Assembly (NCBI GenBank): GCA_963662985.1
Contig: OY760067.1
Coordinates: 1,922,001-1,986,000 of the forward strand
DNA: 64,000 nt
Direction of reading: 5' to 3'
Source of the DNA: G963662985 sp963662985
GTDB taxonomy: Bacteria; Chloroflexota; Anaerolineae; Anaerolineales; UBA11579
A model generated the notes under the pieces. That model had not been told where the DNA came from. It did not search any database and worked only from the letters and a program-made list of their open reading frames with translations. Shown piece after piece: positions 43,552-53,321 of this stretch (its first letter is position 1; each line of letters opens with the position of its first letter). A program made the translations under genes and the position numbers.

Positions 43552-44856
43552 CTATTCTTTTTTGATTATTTCAATAATGACTGTTTTGGCTGCAAGGTTA
43601 TCCATTTTATCAACGATAAATTTATAGCCTTCACTTTTCAGAGTGTCGCCTTCACTTAATACTTTTCCAGTTTTTTCCATAAGATAACCAGCTAAAGTAT
43701 TAGCATATTCTGAATGAAGTGAGATGTTATGAAGTTGTTCAAATTCTTCGAGAGGTAGATCTCCACGGACTCGAAATTGATTCTCATTTAGTTTGTGGAA
43801 AGGACGTTCTTCATCGATATCAAATTCGTCTTTGATTTCTCCAACTACTTCTTCCATTAGATCTTCTAAGGTGACTAACCCTGCTGTTCCACCAAATTCA
43901 TCAATTACTACTGCCACTTGAATATTAGAGTCTTTAAATAATTGAAGTAATTCACTAATGGTTGCTGCTTCAGATACGTATTGGATTTCACGGATAAATT
44001 TTTCTTGAAGGCCATCATTTTGAAGAGCAAGTTTGTTTTGCCCCACATCTTTGACATGGATAAAGCCAATAATATTGTCTATGGTTTCGTGAAAGACAGG
44101 GTATCGGGTGCGCCCTTGATTGATGGCTTGTTTGATCTCTTCAAAATCCGCATTTTTTGAAATGCCGATGATGTTGGGTCTAGGAGTCATGACCATTTCA
44201 GCAGTTCTTTCTTTGAGATCAAAAATATTTTCAATCAGAATTTCATCGACACTTTCGATGATACCTTTGTCTGAACTTTCTTCTACAATATATTCAATTT
44301 CTTCATCTGAAAGATATTGATTGGACTGAAGTTTTTTGATGCCTAAAATTGATGTGGCAAAAGTGGCGCCTTTGTTGAGTAGGAAAACGAGAGGAGAAAG
44401 AATCTTTTCTAAAAAGTTCATGGGACGTATCAAAAGGCGTAAGAAAGCTTCTGCATTTTGAATAGTGAGAGTTTTTGGAATCATTTCACCGATAACTACT
44501 TGTACAATCGTGAGCAGGATGGTGGCAAGGATGGTGGCGATGGTGTGGGCTAAGGCATTTGCAAAGCTAAATTGAGCAAAGAGAATGAGTAACCAATTGG
44601 AGAATATCCCTTCTCCGACCATCCCTAAGGCAAGACTAATTACGCTAATACATATTTGACTGGTAGAGATATAGCGATTTTGTTTGTTGGGATTGCTGAG
44701 TGTGGTGTGCATGAGTTTTGCAGTTTGATCGCCTTGTTGGGCAAGATCTGCAACTCGAATTTTTGATGTGGCTAAGATGGCGTATTCTGCTGAAACAAAA
44801 ATAGCATTTAAAATGATTAAACCAGCTAATTGGATGAAGGATATAAGATTATTCAT
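43552..44856 (-). CDS. CBS/CorC domain membrane protein (HlyC/CorC family), copy 2
   Basis: A 434-residue protein of the CNNM/CorC group. An N-terminal DUF21 membrane domain with about four helices (residues 1-180, including VIGEMIPKTLTI) is followed by a CBS pair (VMTPRPNIIGI, then VVIDEFGGTAGLVTLEDLMEEVVGEI) and a C-terminal CorC_HlyC domain (FRVRGDLPLEEF). Such proteins are linked to Mg2+/Co2+ efflux or homeostasis. It overlaps the next copy upstream by 8 bases and is second in a two-gene operon of paralogues. Confidence 0.88.
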   Translation of the reverse strand: MNNLISFIQLAGLIILNAIFVSAEYAILATSKIRVADLAQQGDQTAKLMHTTLSNPNKQNRYISTSQICISVISLALGMVGEGIFSNWLLILFAQFSFANALAHTIATILATILLTIVQVVIGEMIPKTLTIQNAEAFLRLLIRPMNFLEKILSPLVFLLNKGATFATSILGIKKLQSNQYLSDEEIEYIVEESSDKGIIESVDEILIENIFDLKERTAEMVMTPRPNIIGISKNADFEEIKQAINQGRTRYPVFHETIDNIIGFIHVKDVGQNKLALQNDGLQEKFIREIQYVSEAATISELLQLFKDSNIQVAVVIDEFGGTAGLVTLEDLMEEVVGEIKDEFDIDEERPFHKLNENQFRVRGDLPLEEFEQLHNISLHSEYANTLAGYLMEKTGKVLSEGDTLKSEGYKFIVDKMDNLAAKTVIIEIIKKE

Positions 44857-46195
44857 TAGTATCCTCCATTGTTATCTCAATGTCTGCATTGGTATTTTGA
44901 TTTAGACCAATTTCTACGGTATCAATTGAATTTCCATCCATCTGAAGAATATCTATGTAAAATGAATCAAATATAAAATGTTCCCCTGTTTCAGGGATCC
45001 TGCCAATTTGTTCGAGCAGGAATCCGGCGATTGTTTCAGCGTGTTCTACTGGAATTTCTTGTTTGATTAACTTTTCGACATCTTTTATCCGTGTTTGACC
45101 TTGAATGAGGAAAATGTTTTGATTTTCGTCAGAGCATGGTTCTGGTTTGATGGTGTCAAATTCGTCGGCAATATCTCCAAATATCTCTTCAACAAGGTCC
45201 TCGACAGTAATCATACCTGAGGTTCCCCCATATTCATCGACAACAACTGCGACTTGATGGGTGCCTATTTGGAGTTGTTGCATGATTTCACGGATATTTG
45301 TTGACTCTGGAATAAAAATCACAGGTCGTAGAAGGGAATTAAGTGTTTTTGGGAGTTGATCCATGAGATCTAAACGAATGAGATCTTTGACATGGATGGT
45401 GCCAAGAATTTTGTCTAAAGTTTTTTCATAGACTAAAAAACGAGATTTGGTTGATTTTAGTAATTTGCTAAGAGCGAGCTTGGGAGGTGTTTGAATGGTG
45501 ATTGCTTCTATTTTGATGCGAGGTACCATAATCTCTTTAGCGTGGCCGTAATTGGATTCTAAGGCAGCAGTAAGGAGCTGTGTTTCTTGCATAGCAAGTA
45601 AACCAGCTTCGGAGCTGTTTTGTGCGATAATGGAAATTTCTGACGCGGTATAGTCGTGATTGTTTTCCATGGTGGGATTGAGACCAAAAATTCTCAAGAT
45701 AAATTTGCTTGAGCCGTTTAAAAAAGAAATTAGTGGACGGAGAAAGATGGATGAAAAACGGATAGGGTAATAAGTAGCAATAGCTAGTTTTTCAGGGATA
45801 ATGATGCCGATATTTTTAGGGATTAGTTCTCCGAAAAGGACTTGGGTGATGGTGAGAAGGATAAGGATGATTGTGGTACTGATTGAGCCAGCGTATGTGG
45901 GATTTATGCCTAAGTTTTCTAATAGGGGGGTGAGGATGATGATAAAACGATCTTGACCAACAAAACCTAATACAAATGAGGTGATGGTGATGCCAACTTG
46001 GGCAGTGGCGATATATTTATCTAGCTTCTCTGAATTTTCAATGATGTCTAAGAGTGATTTTGCAACTTGGTTTTCTTCAGCTAAAATTGCAAATCTGGAT
46101 TTTTGCGCACTTACTGTCGCAAATTCGGAGGCAACATATATGGCGTTTATGAAGATTAATAAGGATAAAATAATTATTGTAAGAAAAATTTCCAT
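44849..46195 (-). CDS. CBS/CorC domain membrane protein (HlyC/CorC family), copy 1
   Basis: A 448-residue paralogue of the neighbouring gene, with the same order: DUF21 membrane region (with LFGELIPKNIGI), CBS pair (VMVPRI-like EIMVPRIKIEAI, then VVVDEYGGTSGMITVEDLVEEIFGDI) and CorC_HlyC domain (FLIQGQTRIKDVEKL). Two related copies in tandem are common and may form a heterodimer, since DUF21 domains dimerise. Function in divalent cation homeostasis is the family view; nothing here refines it. Confidence 0.88.
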   Translation of the reverse strand: MEIFLTIIILSLLIFINAIYVASEFATVSAQKSRFAILAEENQVAKSLLDIIENSEKLDKYIATAQVGITITSFVLGFVGQDRFIIILTPLLENLGINPTYAGSISTTIILILLTITQVLFGELIPKNIGIIIPEKLAIATYYPIRFSSIFLRPLISFLNGSSKFILRIFGLNPTMENNHDYTASEISIIAQNSSEAGLLAMQETQLLTAALESNYGHAKEIMVPRIKIEAITIQTPPKLALSKLLKSTKSRFLVYEKTLDKILGTIHVKDLIRLDLMDQLPKTLNSLLRPVIFIPESTNIREIMQQLQIGTHQVAVVVDEYGGTSGMITVEDLVEEIFGDIADEFDTIKPEPCSDENQNIFLIQGQTRIKDVEKLIKQEIPVEHAETIAGFLLEQIGRIPETGEHFIFDSFYIDILQMDGNSIDTVEIGLNQNTNADIEITMEDTNE

Positions 46196-46238
46196 AATAA
46201 CGAAGTATATCAGAAATATAAGGAGATAAGACGGCTTT

Positions 46239-48182
46239 TTATTGGTTTTTTATTTGAAATATTGCAATTTGATAAGGTTCTATTTGGTAAGTATCTTTTA
46301 TTTTATTTTTGCTGATTATTTCAATTATTTCTGCTTGTCCTAGATGATAAGTGAAAAAATCTTGATTGATTTCAAAAGACTGTTCGCTGAAGTTGTAGAT
46401 GGAAATGAGTTTTTGTTGATCGAGTTGACGAACAAAAGCGAGAAGGGATTTGAGACCGGTATGAATGGGGATCATTTCACCAAGAGCTAAGATGGGATTT
46501 GATCTGCGCAGAGTGATTAGGTTTTGAATGGCATGGTAGGTTTTGCCGGCAGGTGTTGAAGGATCATTTCTTTGGGCAAATCTTTCTTGGTCAAAAATGG
46601 GTCTGTGGGTCCAGCGACTATCGTTTTTAAGTTGGGGGTAATTTAGGTAAGAATGATCGTTTAAAGTGGCTAGTTCATCTCCAAGATAGATCAAAGGGAT
46701 GCCTTTAGACGTGATGGTAAGTCCATACAGCAAAGTGATTCTTTTGATGGCGAGATCAATTTCTGTTTGTCCTTCTTCTTTTATTGCTTTTTCTAGACCT
46801 GCAAGAGATGCACAGGTGCCACAAATACGTTGATCGCCTGTTTTGAGATTGTGTTGAAATGAGACGCCTTTAGCAAAACTTCCGGGGAAGGTGCCAATAT
46901 AGAAATCATTGAGAAATCTGCGGTGGTCATAAGGATTGATGCCAACTTCCCAAGCATTTTCATCGGAATAGGTCCAGCCGATATCATCATGGACTCTAAC
47001 ATAATTTAACCAACTACAGTTTTGGTTAATTTCGTAGTAAAATTCGATACTTTTTTGAAGAAGTTTTGTTTCTCGAGTTGCAAGTGCTTCCCAACTTGTA
47101 GCCATCATCAGGGGATTATAAGAAATTTTGCATTCATTTTGATTGATGTAAGAATTAACATCATTGGGGTGGACAATTGCTTCAGAGATAAAAATGAGAC
47201 TGGGGGCCACAATTTTTGCTACTAAATTAAATGCTTGCAATAAGGTGTGCACTTGAGGGAGATTTTCACAGCTAGTTCCTAGTTCTTTCCATATAAAAGG
47301 AACAGCATCCATGCGGAGAATTTCTACTCCAAGATTGGCGATGAAGAACATTTCTTCTGTGATGGCTTTGAAAACTTCTGGATTTGAGAAATTCAGGTCC
47401 CATTGATAAGTGTTAAAAGTCGTCCATACCCATTGGTTTGTTTCTGGTAAGAATGTAAAGCTCCCCGGTTTTTCTTCGGGAAAAATCTCTCGTAAATGTT
47501 GTTCATATTGATTAGGGAGAGTTCTGTCAGGAAACAAATAATAGTAGTCTTTGTATTTTTGTTCTCCCTTGATTGCTTTTTGCGCCCAAGGATGGTCATT
47601 GGCTGTGTGGTTGAAGACAAAATCAAGTGCAGTAGAAATATTTGCAGATCTAAGATCTTTGATTAGTTTTTTTAGCTCTTGAATGGAACCTATTTTAGGA
47701 TCTGTTTTTCTGTAATTAGAGATTGCGTAGCCACCATCATTTTGCGGTTGGGGTGTTTGAAATAAGGGCATGAGATGGAGAATGTTGATGCCTAGTTCTT
47801 TGAGGTAAGGGATTTTGGTTTCGAAATTTTGAATTGTGCCGGCATAACGATCTAAATAACAGACGGCTGCAAGAGAATTTTGATCTTGAAACCAAAGTGG
47901 ATTTTTTTCTCTTTTTATATCTAAGTTTTTGAGATATTGGGGGCGTTTTTTATAGGCTTCCCATAATGAAATCCATAATTGTTTGATCTGATAGTAAAAA
48001 TCAAATCTGTCAAAATATAATTGGTATAGTAAGTTAATGAGTTCGAAAAAGTTAGGGTGTAGGCGAGTTAAGAAACTCTCCCATTTCTCTTTTTCATTAT
48101 CTTTGAAGATATTTCTTTGCTCAAGATCGGTGAGGATTTGTGTATAAGTTTGTTGTGCTTGGTAAGAAGTAATCTTTTGCAT
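46239..48182 (-). CDS. Amylosucrase-type glycoside hydrolase (GH13 subfamily 4)
   Basis: A cytoplasmic 647-residue enzyme. It has the helical N-terminal domain seen in amylosucrases, then a (beta/alpha)8 barrel. The nucleophile Asp lies in EILRMDAVPF near residue 290, the acid/base Glu in IFISEAIVHP near 331, and the stabilising Asp in RVHDDIGW near 398. Other matches are ALDFVFNHT, LMPLFQTPQPQNDGGYAI and LIYLGDELATLND. GH13_4 enzymes act on sucrose, forming glucan and fructose or hydrolysing it. A related role on sucrose-phosphate or another alpha-glucoside is possible. Its neighbours, a LacI regulator and an AglE/F/G-type importer, fit intracellular use of an imported disaccharide. Confidence 0.85.
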   Translation of the reverse strand: MQKITSYQAQQTYTQILTDLEQRNIFKDNEKEKWESFLTRLHPNFFELINLLYQLYFDRFDFYYQIKQLWISLWEAYKKRPQYLKNLDIKREKNPLWFQDQNSLAAVCYLDRYAGTIQNFETKIPYLKELGINILHLMPLFQTPQPQNDGGYAISNYRKTDPKIGSIQELKKLIKDLRSANISTALDFVFNHTANDHPWAQKAIKGEQKYKDYYYLFPDRTLPNQYEQHLREIFPEEKPGSFTFLPETNQWVWTTFNTYQWDLNFSNPEVFKAITEEMFFIANLGVEILRMDAVPFIWKELGTSCENLPQVHTLLQAFNLVAKIVAPSLIFISEAIVHPNDVNSYINQNECKISYNPLMMATSWEALATRETKLLQKSIEFYYEINQNCSWLNYVRVHDDIGWTYSDENAWEVGINPYDHRRFLNDFYIGTFPGSFAKGVSFQHNLKTGDQRICGTCASLAGLEKAIKEEGQTEIDLAIKRITLLYGLTITSKGIPLIYLGDELATLNDHSYLNYPQLKNDSRWTHRPIFDQERFAQRNDPSTPAGKTYHAIQNLITLRRSNPILALGEMIPIHTGLKSLLAFVRQLDQQKLISIYNFSEQSFEINQDFFTYHLGQAEIIEIISKNKIKDTYQIEPYQIAIFQIKNQ

Positions 48183-48203
48183 TTTTCACCATTTATTAAA
48201 AAG

Positions 48204-49211
48204 TCAATTTTTACATGGGCCAGTGGTGCCACGAATGACAAGGCGGTAACTTAATTGATGTCTTTCTGGTTTTTTAATTTTATTGTCAAAATGATTGAGG
48301 AGTAGTGTACAGGCTTGTTCTCCAAATTCGGAAACAGGTTGGCGGACAGTGGTTAGATCAAGATATTTTGATACGTCATTGTCGTCAAAACCAACTACGG
48401 ATACATCTTGCGGAATGCGGAGATTCATGCGGCGAATGGTGTGCATGGCTCCGATGGCCATTTCATCTGAGAGGGCTAAGATTGCGGTTGGTGGTTTGGA
48501 GAGTGTAAAAAGTTGTTCAGTAGCAATGGCACCACCACGATAGGAAAAATTCCCGTCTTTGATAAGTTCTGGTCTGATCTCTATATTGGCTTCGTCTAAT
48601 GCTTCAAGATATCCTGTTTTGCGTAGGGATGGTATTGGAGAATAAAGAGGGTCGAATTCTTCCCCCGACAAAATGGCGATGTCTTTATGTCCAAGATTGA
48701 TGAGATGAATGGTGGCATCTTTGGCTGCTTGTGTGTTGTCAATAAAAACTGTGGAAAAATGATCTGTTGTGACTTCAATTGTGACTGTCTCGATGTGATC
48801 TAATTTTGCAAGACGGTCAATGCTTTCAGATGCTAATGATGTGGTGGTGATAATTAAACCGTCTACTACTCGAGTGGTCGCTAGTTGATTAATGAGTTCA
48901 TTTTGGGTTTCAATACTATCAACACTAAAATGTTGAACAGAAATATTTTGAGATAACAAGAAGACTTCAATGGCTGCAGTGAGTTTGCTTGTGAACCATT
49001 GGGCTTTAACAGGAGAAATTACGCCAATACTTTTTTTGCCTAAGGCGATTCTTGATGCGATAGGGGTGAAGTTGTAGTCTAGTTTTGAGGCGATATCTAA
49101 TATCCGTTGCCTGGTTTTTGGTGCAACATTCTCATGACCTCTGAGGGCTCTACTCACAGTGGCAGTGGAGACATCGGCAAGCCTAGCAATTTCATCAATA
49201 GTTGTGGACAT
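48204..49211 (-). CDS. LacI-family transcriptional regulator
   Basis: A 335-residue repressor. The N-terminal helix-turn-helix and hinge read TIDEIARLADVSTATVSRALRGHENVAPKTRQRIL, and the periplasmic-binding-protein-like ligand domain follows (IGVISP, GHKDIAILSG, ALSDEMAIGAM, VGFDDNDVSKY). It would bind a sugar from the adjacent transport system and control both the amylosucrase gene downstream and the divergent transporter operon. It is 21 bases upstream of the amylosucrase gene. A palindrome at 49298-49311 in the divergent region is a candidate target, but it lacks the central CG usual in LacI-family operators. Confidence 0.92.
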   Translation of the reverse strand: MSTTIDEIARLADVSTATVSRALRGHENVAPKTRQRILDIASKLDYNFTPIASRIALGKKSIGVISPVKAQWFTSKLTAAIEVFLLSQNISVQHFSVDSIETQNELINQLATTRVVDGLIITTTSLASESIDRLAKLDHIETVTIEVTTDHFSTVFIDNTQAAKDATIHLINLGHKDIAILSGEEFDPLYSPIPSLRKTGYLEALDEANIEIRPELIKDGNFSYRGGAIATEQLFTLSKPPTAILALSDEMAIGAMHTIRRMNLRIPQDVSVVGFDDNDVSKYLDLTTVRQPVSEFGEQACTLLLNHFDNKIKKPERHQLSYRLVIRGTTGPCKN

Positions 49212-49297
49212 AAACCCTCATACTAAAATTATATTAAGTTTTATTATTTTACTTTAAAAATCAAAATGATGTGAAAACTAAAAAAACAACTTCTCTA

Positions 49298-49311
49298 TGT
49301 AAAATATTACA
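49298..49311. promoter_or_regulatory. Candidate operator palindrome between lacI-type and aglE-type genes
   Basis: TGTAA and TTACA arms flank a 4-base AATA centre in the divergent region, about 40 bases before the transporter -35. It is a possible binding site for the LacI-family protein. The match to a LacI operator is weak, so this rests on symmetry and position only. Confidence 0.3.
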
Positions 49312-49348
49312 ACGAAATACGCAAAAATGCAAATTTTTACTGAAAAAT

Positions 49349-49377
49349 TTGACAATCGTGAGAAAATGTTGTATTTT
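49349..49377 (+). promoter_or_regulatory. Promoter of the sugar transporter operon
   Basis: A perfect TTGACA (49349-49354) and TATTTT (49372-49377) with 17-base spacing. Transcription would start near 49384, about 85 bases before the binding-protein gene. Confidence 0.7.
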
Positions 49378-49468
49378 TTATTTATCTGATAATGTGGGAT
49401 AAGTGATTTCTTATCATTTTATCCTTTATGTCACAATTACAAACTTTTTGAAAAGGAGAATTCAAATA

Positions 49469-50809
49469 ATGAAAAAGATTCATAGCTTAATGACAGCAAT
49501 GTTGATCTTTTGCATGGTCTTCGGCGCAACAAGCGTAGCTTTTGCCCAAGATGGCGATCAATATGCTACACCTGAATTGGCTGCAGCGTTTGCAGGCGAA
49601 TATGCAGGAACAGTTGTTACAGTTGATGGACCATTTGTTGATCAAGATGAGGTTTTGTTTTACGAAACAATGGCCTCTTTTGAGGAAGCAACAGGTATCG
49701 ACATTCAATATATTGGGAACAAAGAATTCGAAACATCCATTGCAATCCGCGTGGATGGTGGCGATGCTCCTGATATTGCTGACTTCCCACAACCTGGTTT
49801 GTTCAGTGGCTTCGCAGCCAGTGGCGATTTGGTTGATCTTACCACTTTCATGGATTTGGAAGATGTAGGAACACGTTTGGGACAAGGCTGGATTGAATTG
49901 GGTACAGTACCAGGTGCAGATGGCACATCAGCTTATTACGGTATTGTGGAACGCGTGAATGGTAAATCCTTCGTATGGTATCCCAAGCAAGCTTTTGATG
50001 CAATGGGCTATGAAGTTCCCACAACATGGGATGAAATGACCGCATTGATGGACTTGATGGTTTCTGATGGCTACACCCCATGGTGTATCGGTATTGAATC
50101 TGGTACCGCCACTGGTTGGCCGGCAACAGACTGGGTTGAAGAAATTATGCTTCGAACCACAAGCTTGGAAAACTATGACAAATGGACAACAGGCGAATTA
50201 AAATTCGATTCACCCGAAGTGAAGAACGCAATTCAAATTATGTCTGACATTTGGTTCAATGATGCCTATGTTTATGGTGGACGTGAATCCATCGTTTCTA
50301 CTGGCTTCGGTGACGCAGTGGCACCAATGTTCACAGATCCTCCTGGATGTTTCTTGCACAAACAAGGTAACTTCATCACCAGCTACTTCCCCGAAGGAAC
50401 AGTTGCAGGTGAAGATTATGACTTCTTCTACTTGCCAGGAATTGATGAAGCTTACGGTAGCCCAGTTTTGGGTGGTGGCGACATCTTCGGTATGTTCAAT
50501 GATCGACCAGAAGTTCGCGCAGTAATGGCATACTTCACCTACGGCGAACATTTGAAGGAATGGATGGCTGCTGGTGGCGCAATTGCTCCTCAATCAGACA
50601 TTGACCTTGACTGGTACGGTGACCCGATTACACGTGGTATTGGTGAAATCATGTTGAACGCAACTGCAAGCCGCTTTGATGGCTCTGACTTGATGCCAAG
50701 TGAAGTTGGTGCAGGTTCCTTCTGGAAGGGCATGACTGACTACGTATCCGGCACAATTGACCTTGACACTGCAGTTCAAGAAATTGACGCAGCATGGCCT
50801 GCTAAATAA
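49469..50809 (+). CDS. Alpha-glucoside ABC transporter, substrate-binding protein (AglE-like)
   Basis: A secreted 446-residue binding protein. The signal peptide is MKKIHSLMTAMLIFC...ATSVAFAQ (about 27 residues). The mature part has the AglE pattern: GPFVDQDEVLFYETMASFEEATGIDIQYI, FETSIAIRVDGGDAPDIADFPQPGL and CIGIESGTATGWPATDWVE. AglE-type proteins bind sucrose, maltose or trehalose for import. AAGGAG lies about 10 bases before the ATG at 49469; the longer frame from 49403 has no ribosome site. Codon use is more C-rich and regular than its neighbours, as often seen in highly expressed genes. A terminator-like hairpin follows before the permease gene. Confidence 0.9.
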   Translation: MKKIHSLMTAMLIFCMVFGATSVAFAQDGDQYATPELAAAFAGEYAGTVVTVDGPFVDQDEVLFYETMASFEEATGIDIQYIGNKEFETSIAIRVDGGDAPDIADFPQPGLFSGFAASGDLVDLTTFMDLEDVGTRLGQGWIELGTVPGADGTSAYYGIVERVNGKSFVWYPKQAFDAMGYEVPTTWDEMTALMDLMVSDGYTPWCIGIESGTATGWPATDWVEEIMLRTTSLENYDKWTTGELKFDSPEVKNAIQIMSDIWFNDAYVYGGRESIVSTGFGDAVAPMFTDPPGCFLHKQGNFITSYFPEGTVAGEDYDFFYLPGIDEAYGSPVLGGGDIFGMFNDRPEVRAVMAYFTYGEHLKEWMAAGGAIAPQSDIDLDWYGDPITRGIGEIMLNATASRFDGSDLMPSEVGAGSFWKGMTDYVSGTIDLDTAVQEIDAAWPAK

Positions 50810-50825
50810 GATTAGTTTCATTTTT

Positions 50826-50860
50826 GGAGGCAAACTTGGTAACAAGTTTGCCTCTTTTTA
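50826..50860 (+). terminator. Intercistronic hairpin between binding protein and permease genes
   Basis: An 11-bp stem (50827-50837 with 50844-50854) followed by T residues. Such hairpins often let the binding protein be made in excess over the permeases. Confidence 0.75.
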
Positions 50861-50948
50861 AAGATCGTAATTTTCTATTTGTTATGATCATAATAACTTG
50901 TTGAATTTTCATATCTTATAAATGTTACTACTTATAAAGGAACAGACT

Positions 50949-52058
50949 ATGACTTTAGAAATTAATAAAAATAAAAAGAAATGGAATGAGCATTATATTG
51001 TCAAAGTGTTTTTAGGTTTCTTAATGCTTACAGCAATGTACTATTTCTTTAAAGAAGGTTTTATTTTTCTCAGAGATGCGAAAATCCCCCAAGCTATTAT
51101 GGCATTAGTTGCTATTATTTGGGGTGTTGGTGGAACAACTTCTATCTTTGTTGTTTTCAACTGGATTGTTGAAAATTTATTCCCCCGAAAAATGGGGCAA
51201 AAAGTTTTGCCTTATGTTTTTATTGGACCAGCAATGTTGATGTTGTTGTGGTTTTTGTTTATCCCGACAATTCGAACATTTTATTTGAGTTTGTTTGGTC
51301 CTTCCTCTGATGTTTTTGTTGGAATAAAAAATTATCTTGATGTTTTCACAGAACGGGCAATGTTAGAGGCATTCCGTAATAATCTTATGTGGATTATTTT
51401 AGGAACGGGTTTTTGTGTCATTTTAGGTTTATTAGTGGCGGTGTTAGCAGATCGAAGTTCTTATGAGAAAATTGCTAAAGGTATTGTTTTTATGCCAATG
51501 GCAATCTCATTTGTTGGTGCTGGTGTGATTTGGCGTTTTGTTTATCTCTTTGAACCGATTGGTAGCACTCAAAGAGGTGTTTTGAATGCATTGATGGTTT
51601 TTTTCGGGCAGAAGCCAATGGCTTGGCTGCAAACAGTGCAACCTTGGAACAACTTGTTTTTGATCGCAGTTGCGGTTTGGATCCAAACTGGGTTTGCAAT
51701 GGTGGTGTTATCTTCAGCGATTAAAGGGGTTCCAGGCGAATTGTTGGAAGCCGCAAGAATTGATGGTGCCACAGAAGTTCAAATTTTCTTTAGAATCATA
51801 ATTCCATATATCAAGGGAACGTTAATTACAGTTACTACAACGATTATTATCTTTATGCTTAAGATCTTTGATGTGGTGTTGGTAATGACTGGTGGTAACT
51901 ACGGAACAGAAGTGATTGCGACACAGTTCTATCGACAATTCTTTACGAACCGAAATGCTGGTCTAGGATCTGCAATTTCAATTGTGTTGTTAGTTGCGGT
52001 TATCCCTGTGATGATCTATAACGTGCGCCAATTGAACAAACAGGAGACTTTCAAATGA
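50949..52058 (+). CDS. Alpha-glucoside ABC transporter permease (AglF/MalF-like)
   Basis: A 369-residue inner-membrane permease. Hydrophobic segments run through most of the protein, with two helices before the usual binding-protein-dependent domain. The cytoplasmic EAA loop that docks the ATPase is visible as GELLEAARIDGATEVQIFFRIIIP near residue 265. It pairs with the second permease, whose ATG overlaps its stop by 4 bases. AAAGG precedes the ATG at 50949 by 8 bases. No ATPase gene is present, so the transporter probably shares a MsmK/MalK-type ATPase encoded elsewhere. Confidence 0.88.
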   Translation: MTLEINKNKKKWNEHYIVKVFLGFLMLTAMYYFFKEGFIFLRDAKIPQAIMALVAIIWGVGGTTSIFVVFNWIVENLFPRKMGQKVLPYVFIGPAMLMLLWFLFIPTIRTFYLSLFGPSSDVFVGIKNYLDVFTERAMLEAFRNNLMWIILGTGFCVILGLLVAVLADRSSYEKIAKGIVFMPMAISFVGAGVIWRFVYLFEPIGSTQRGVLNALMVFFGQKPMAWLQTVQPWNNLFLIAVAVWIQTGFAMVVLSSAIKGVPGELLEAARIDGATEVQIFFRIIIPYIKGTLITVTTTIIIFMLKIFDVVLVMTGGNYGTEVIATQFYRQFFTNRNAGLGSAISIVLLVAVIPVMIYNVRQLNKQETFK

Positions 52059-53143
52059 AAAGCCAAAAGAAATTAAATAAATTGATTGTTGATGTTGTGC
52101 TTGGTGTAATCTGTGTTATTTGGTTGGTGCCAACAATTGGGTTGTTGGTCTCCTCATTTCGATATCGTGAGGCGATTAATACATCAGGTTGGTGGAATGT
52201 ATTCCCTCATCGTGAATTTGTAAACACTGAAACAATTGAACTAGGTGATATTAATATTCGGGAACCAATTGTGATTGATGGTTATGGAACCTTTGACAAC
52301 ACTGCTCTTCGAGAAGGAATTGACCTCGGTGATGGAAAAATCATTGCTTGGGATTCAGTGATCAATCATATTGTTGGGATCCAAGAGAAAAAATGGGTAT
52401 TTTCACCTGATTTTACAACTGAAAACTATAAAACGGTTATGAACGGCTCTACCTATGAATATAAAAATTCATCGGGTGATACAGTAAAAGTGCAAGGTGA
52501 AAATCTTGTTCAAGCATTTTTGAATTCAATCACTGTTGCCGTACCGGCTACTATTATCCCAATTATGATGGCTGCTTTTGCTGCCTATGGTTTTTCTTGG
52601 ATGAACTTCCCGGGAAGAAGAATTAGCTTTGTGATTGTGGTGATGATGTTGGTGGTTCCTTTGCAACTGGCATTAATTCCTATTTTAAAGGACTATGTTT
52701 CATTGCAAATTAATGGAACTTTTTTGGCAGTTTGGTTGGCACATGCTGGTTTTGGTTTGCCATTAGCTACTTATTTGCTTTATAACTATATCTCCACTAT
52801 TCCTCGAGATATTTTGGAATCAGCTTTTATTGACGGGGCATCACATTTCACCATCTTTTTACGATTAGTGCTGCCTTTGTCTGTGCCCGCATTAGCTTCT
52901 TTTGCGATTTTCCAATTCTTGTGGGTTTGGAATGATTATTTGGTGGCGTTGGTGTTCATTGGACAAAAACCTGAAAATACGGTTTTGACACAACAGTTAG
53001 CCAACATGGCAGGGACGTGGGGGTCTAATTGGCATGTTTTGACAGCAGGTGCTTTTGTTTCTATGGCGTTGCCGATGATCGTTTTCTTCGCATTACAAAG
53101 ATACTTTGTACGTGGGTTAATGGCAGGTAGTGTTAAGGGATAA
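52055..53143 (+). CDS. Alpha-glucoside ABC transporter permease (AglG/MalG-like)
   Basis: A 362-residue permease, longer than most MalG proteins. After the first helix (LGVICVIWLVPTIGLLVSSF) it carries an extracytoplasmic segment of about 100 residues (40-145), as AglG proteins do, then the usual five-helix domain. The EAA loop reads RDILESAFIDGASHFTIFLRLVLPLS near residue 250. It ends LMAGSVKG, the typical MalG C-terminus. The gene overlaps the first permease gene by 4 bases and is followed by a terminator. The big loop may help recognise the substrate. Confidence 0.88.
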   Translation: MKSQKKLNKLIVDVVLGVICVIWLVPTIGLLVSSFRYREAINTSGWWNVFPHREFVNTETIELGDINIREPIVIDGYGTFDNTALREGIDLGDGKIIAWDSVINHIVGIQEKKWVFSPDFTTENYKTVMNGSTYEYKNSSGDTVKVQGENLVQAFLNSITVAVPATIIPIMMAAFAAYGFSWMNFPGRRISFVIVVMMLVVPLQLALIPILKDYVSLQINGTFLAVWLAHAGFGLPLATYLLYNYISTIPRDILESAFIDGASHFTIFLRLVLPLSVPALASFAIFQFLWVWNDYLVALVFIGQKPENTVLTQQLANMAGTWGSNWHVLTAGAFVSMALPMIVFFALQRYFVRGLMAGSVKG

Positions 53144-53169
53144 AAGGGTAGGATTATAAAATGTTATGG

Positions 53170-53205
53170 AAAAAAGAGCAGGATTTTTTCTTGCTCTTTT
53201 TTGAA
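53170..53205 (+). terminator. Terminator after the sugar transporter operon
   Basis: A 10-bp A/T-flanked stem (53171-53180 with 53192-53201) around an 11-base loop, followed by T residues. Confidence 0.7.
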
Positions 53206-53282
53206 TTTATCAATAAATATAAGATTTGCATATACATTTCATCTAATAAATAAATGGAACGACAAAAATAATGTGTTTTAAG

Positions 53283-53288
53283 TATAAT
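53283..53288 (+). promoter_or_regulatory. -10 element upstream of lon
   Basis: A perfect TATAAT about 33 bases before the lon start. No good -35 and no CIRCE or other heat-shock element is seen nearby. Confidence 0.45.
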
Positions 53289-53321
53289 AGTATTAACATT
53301 AATGTTTAGGATTGGTAGAGA

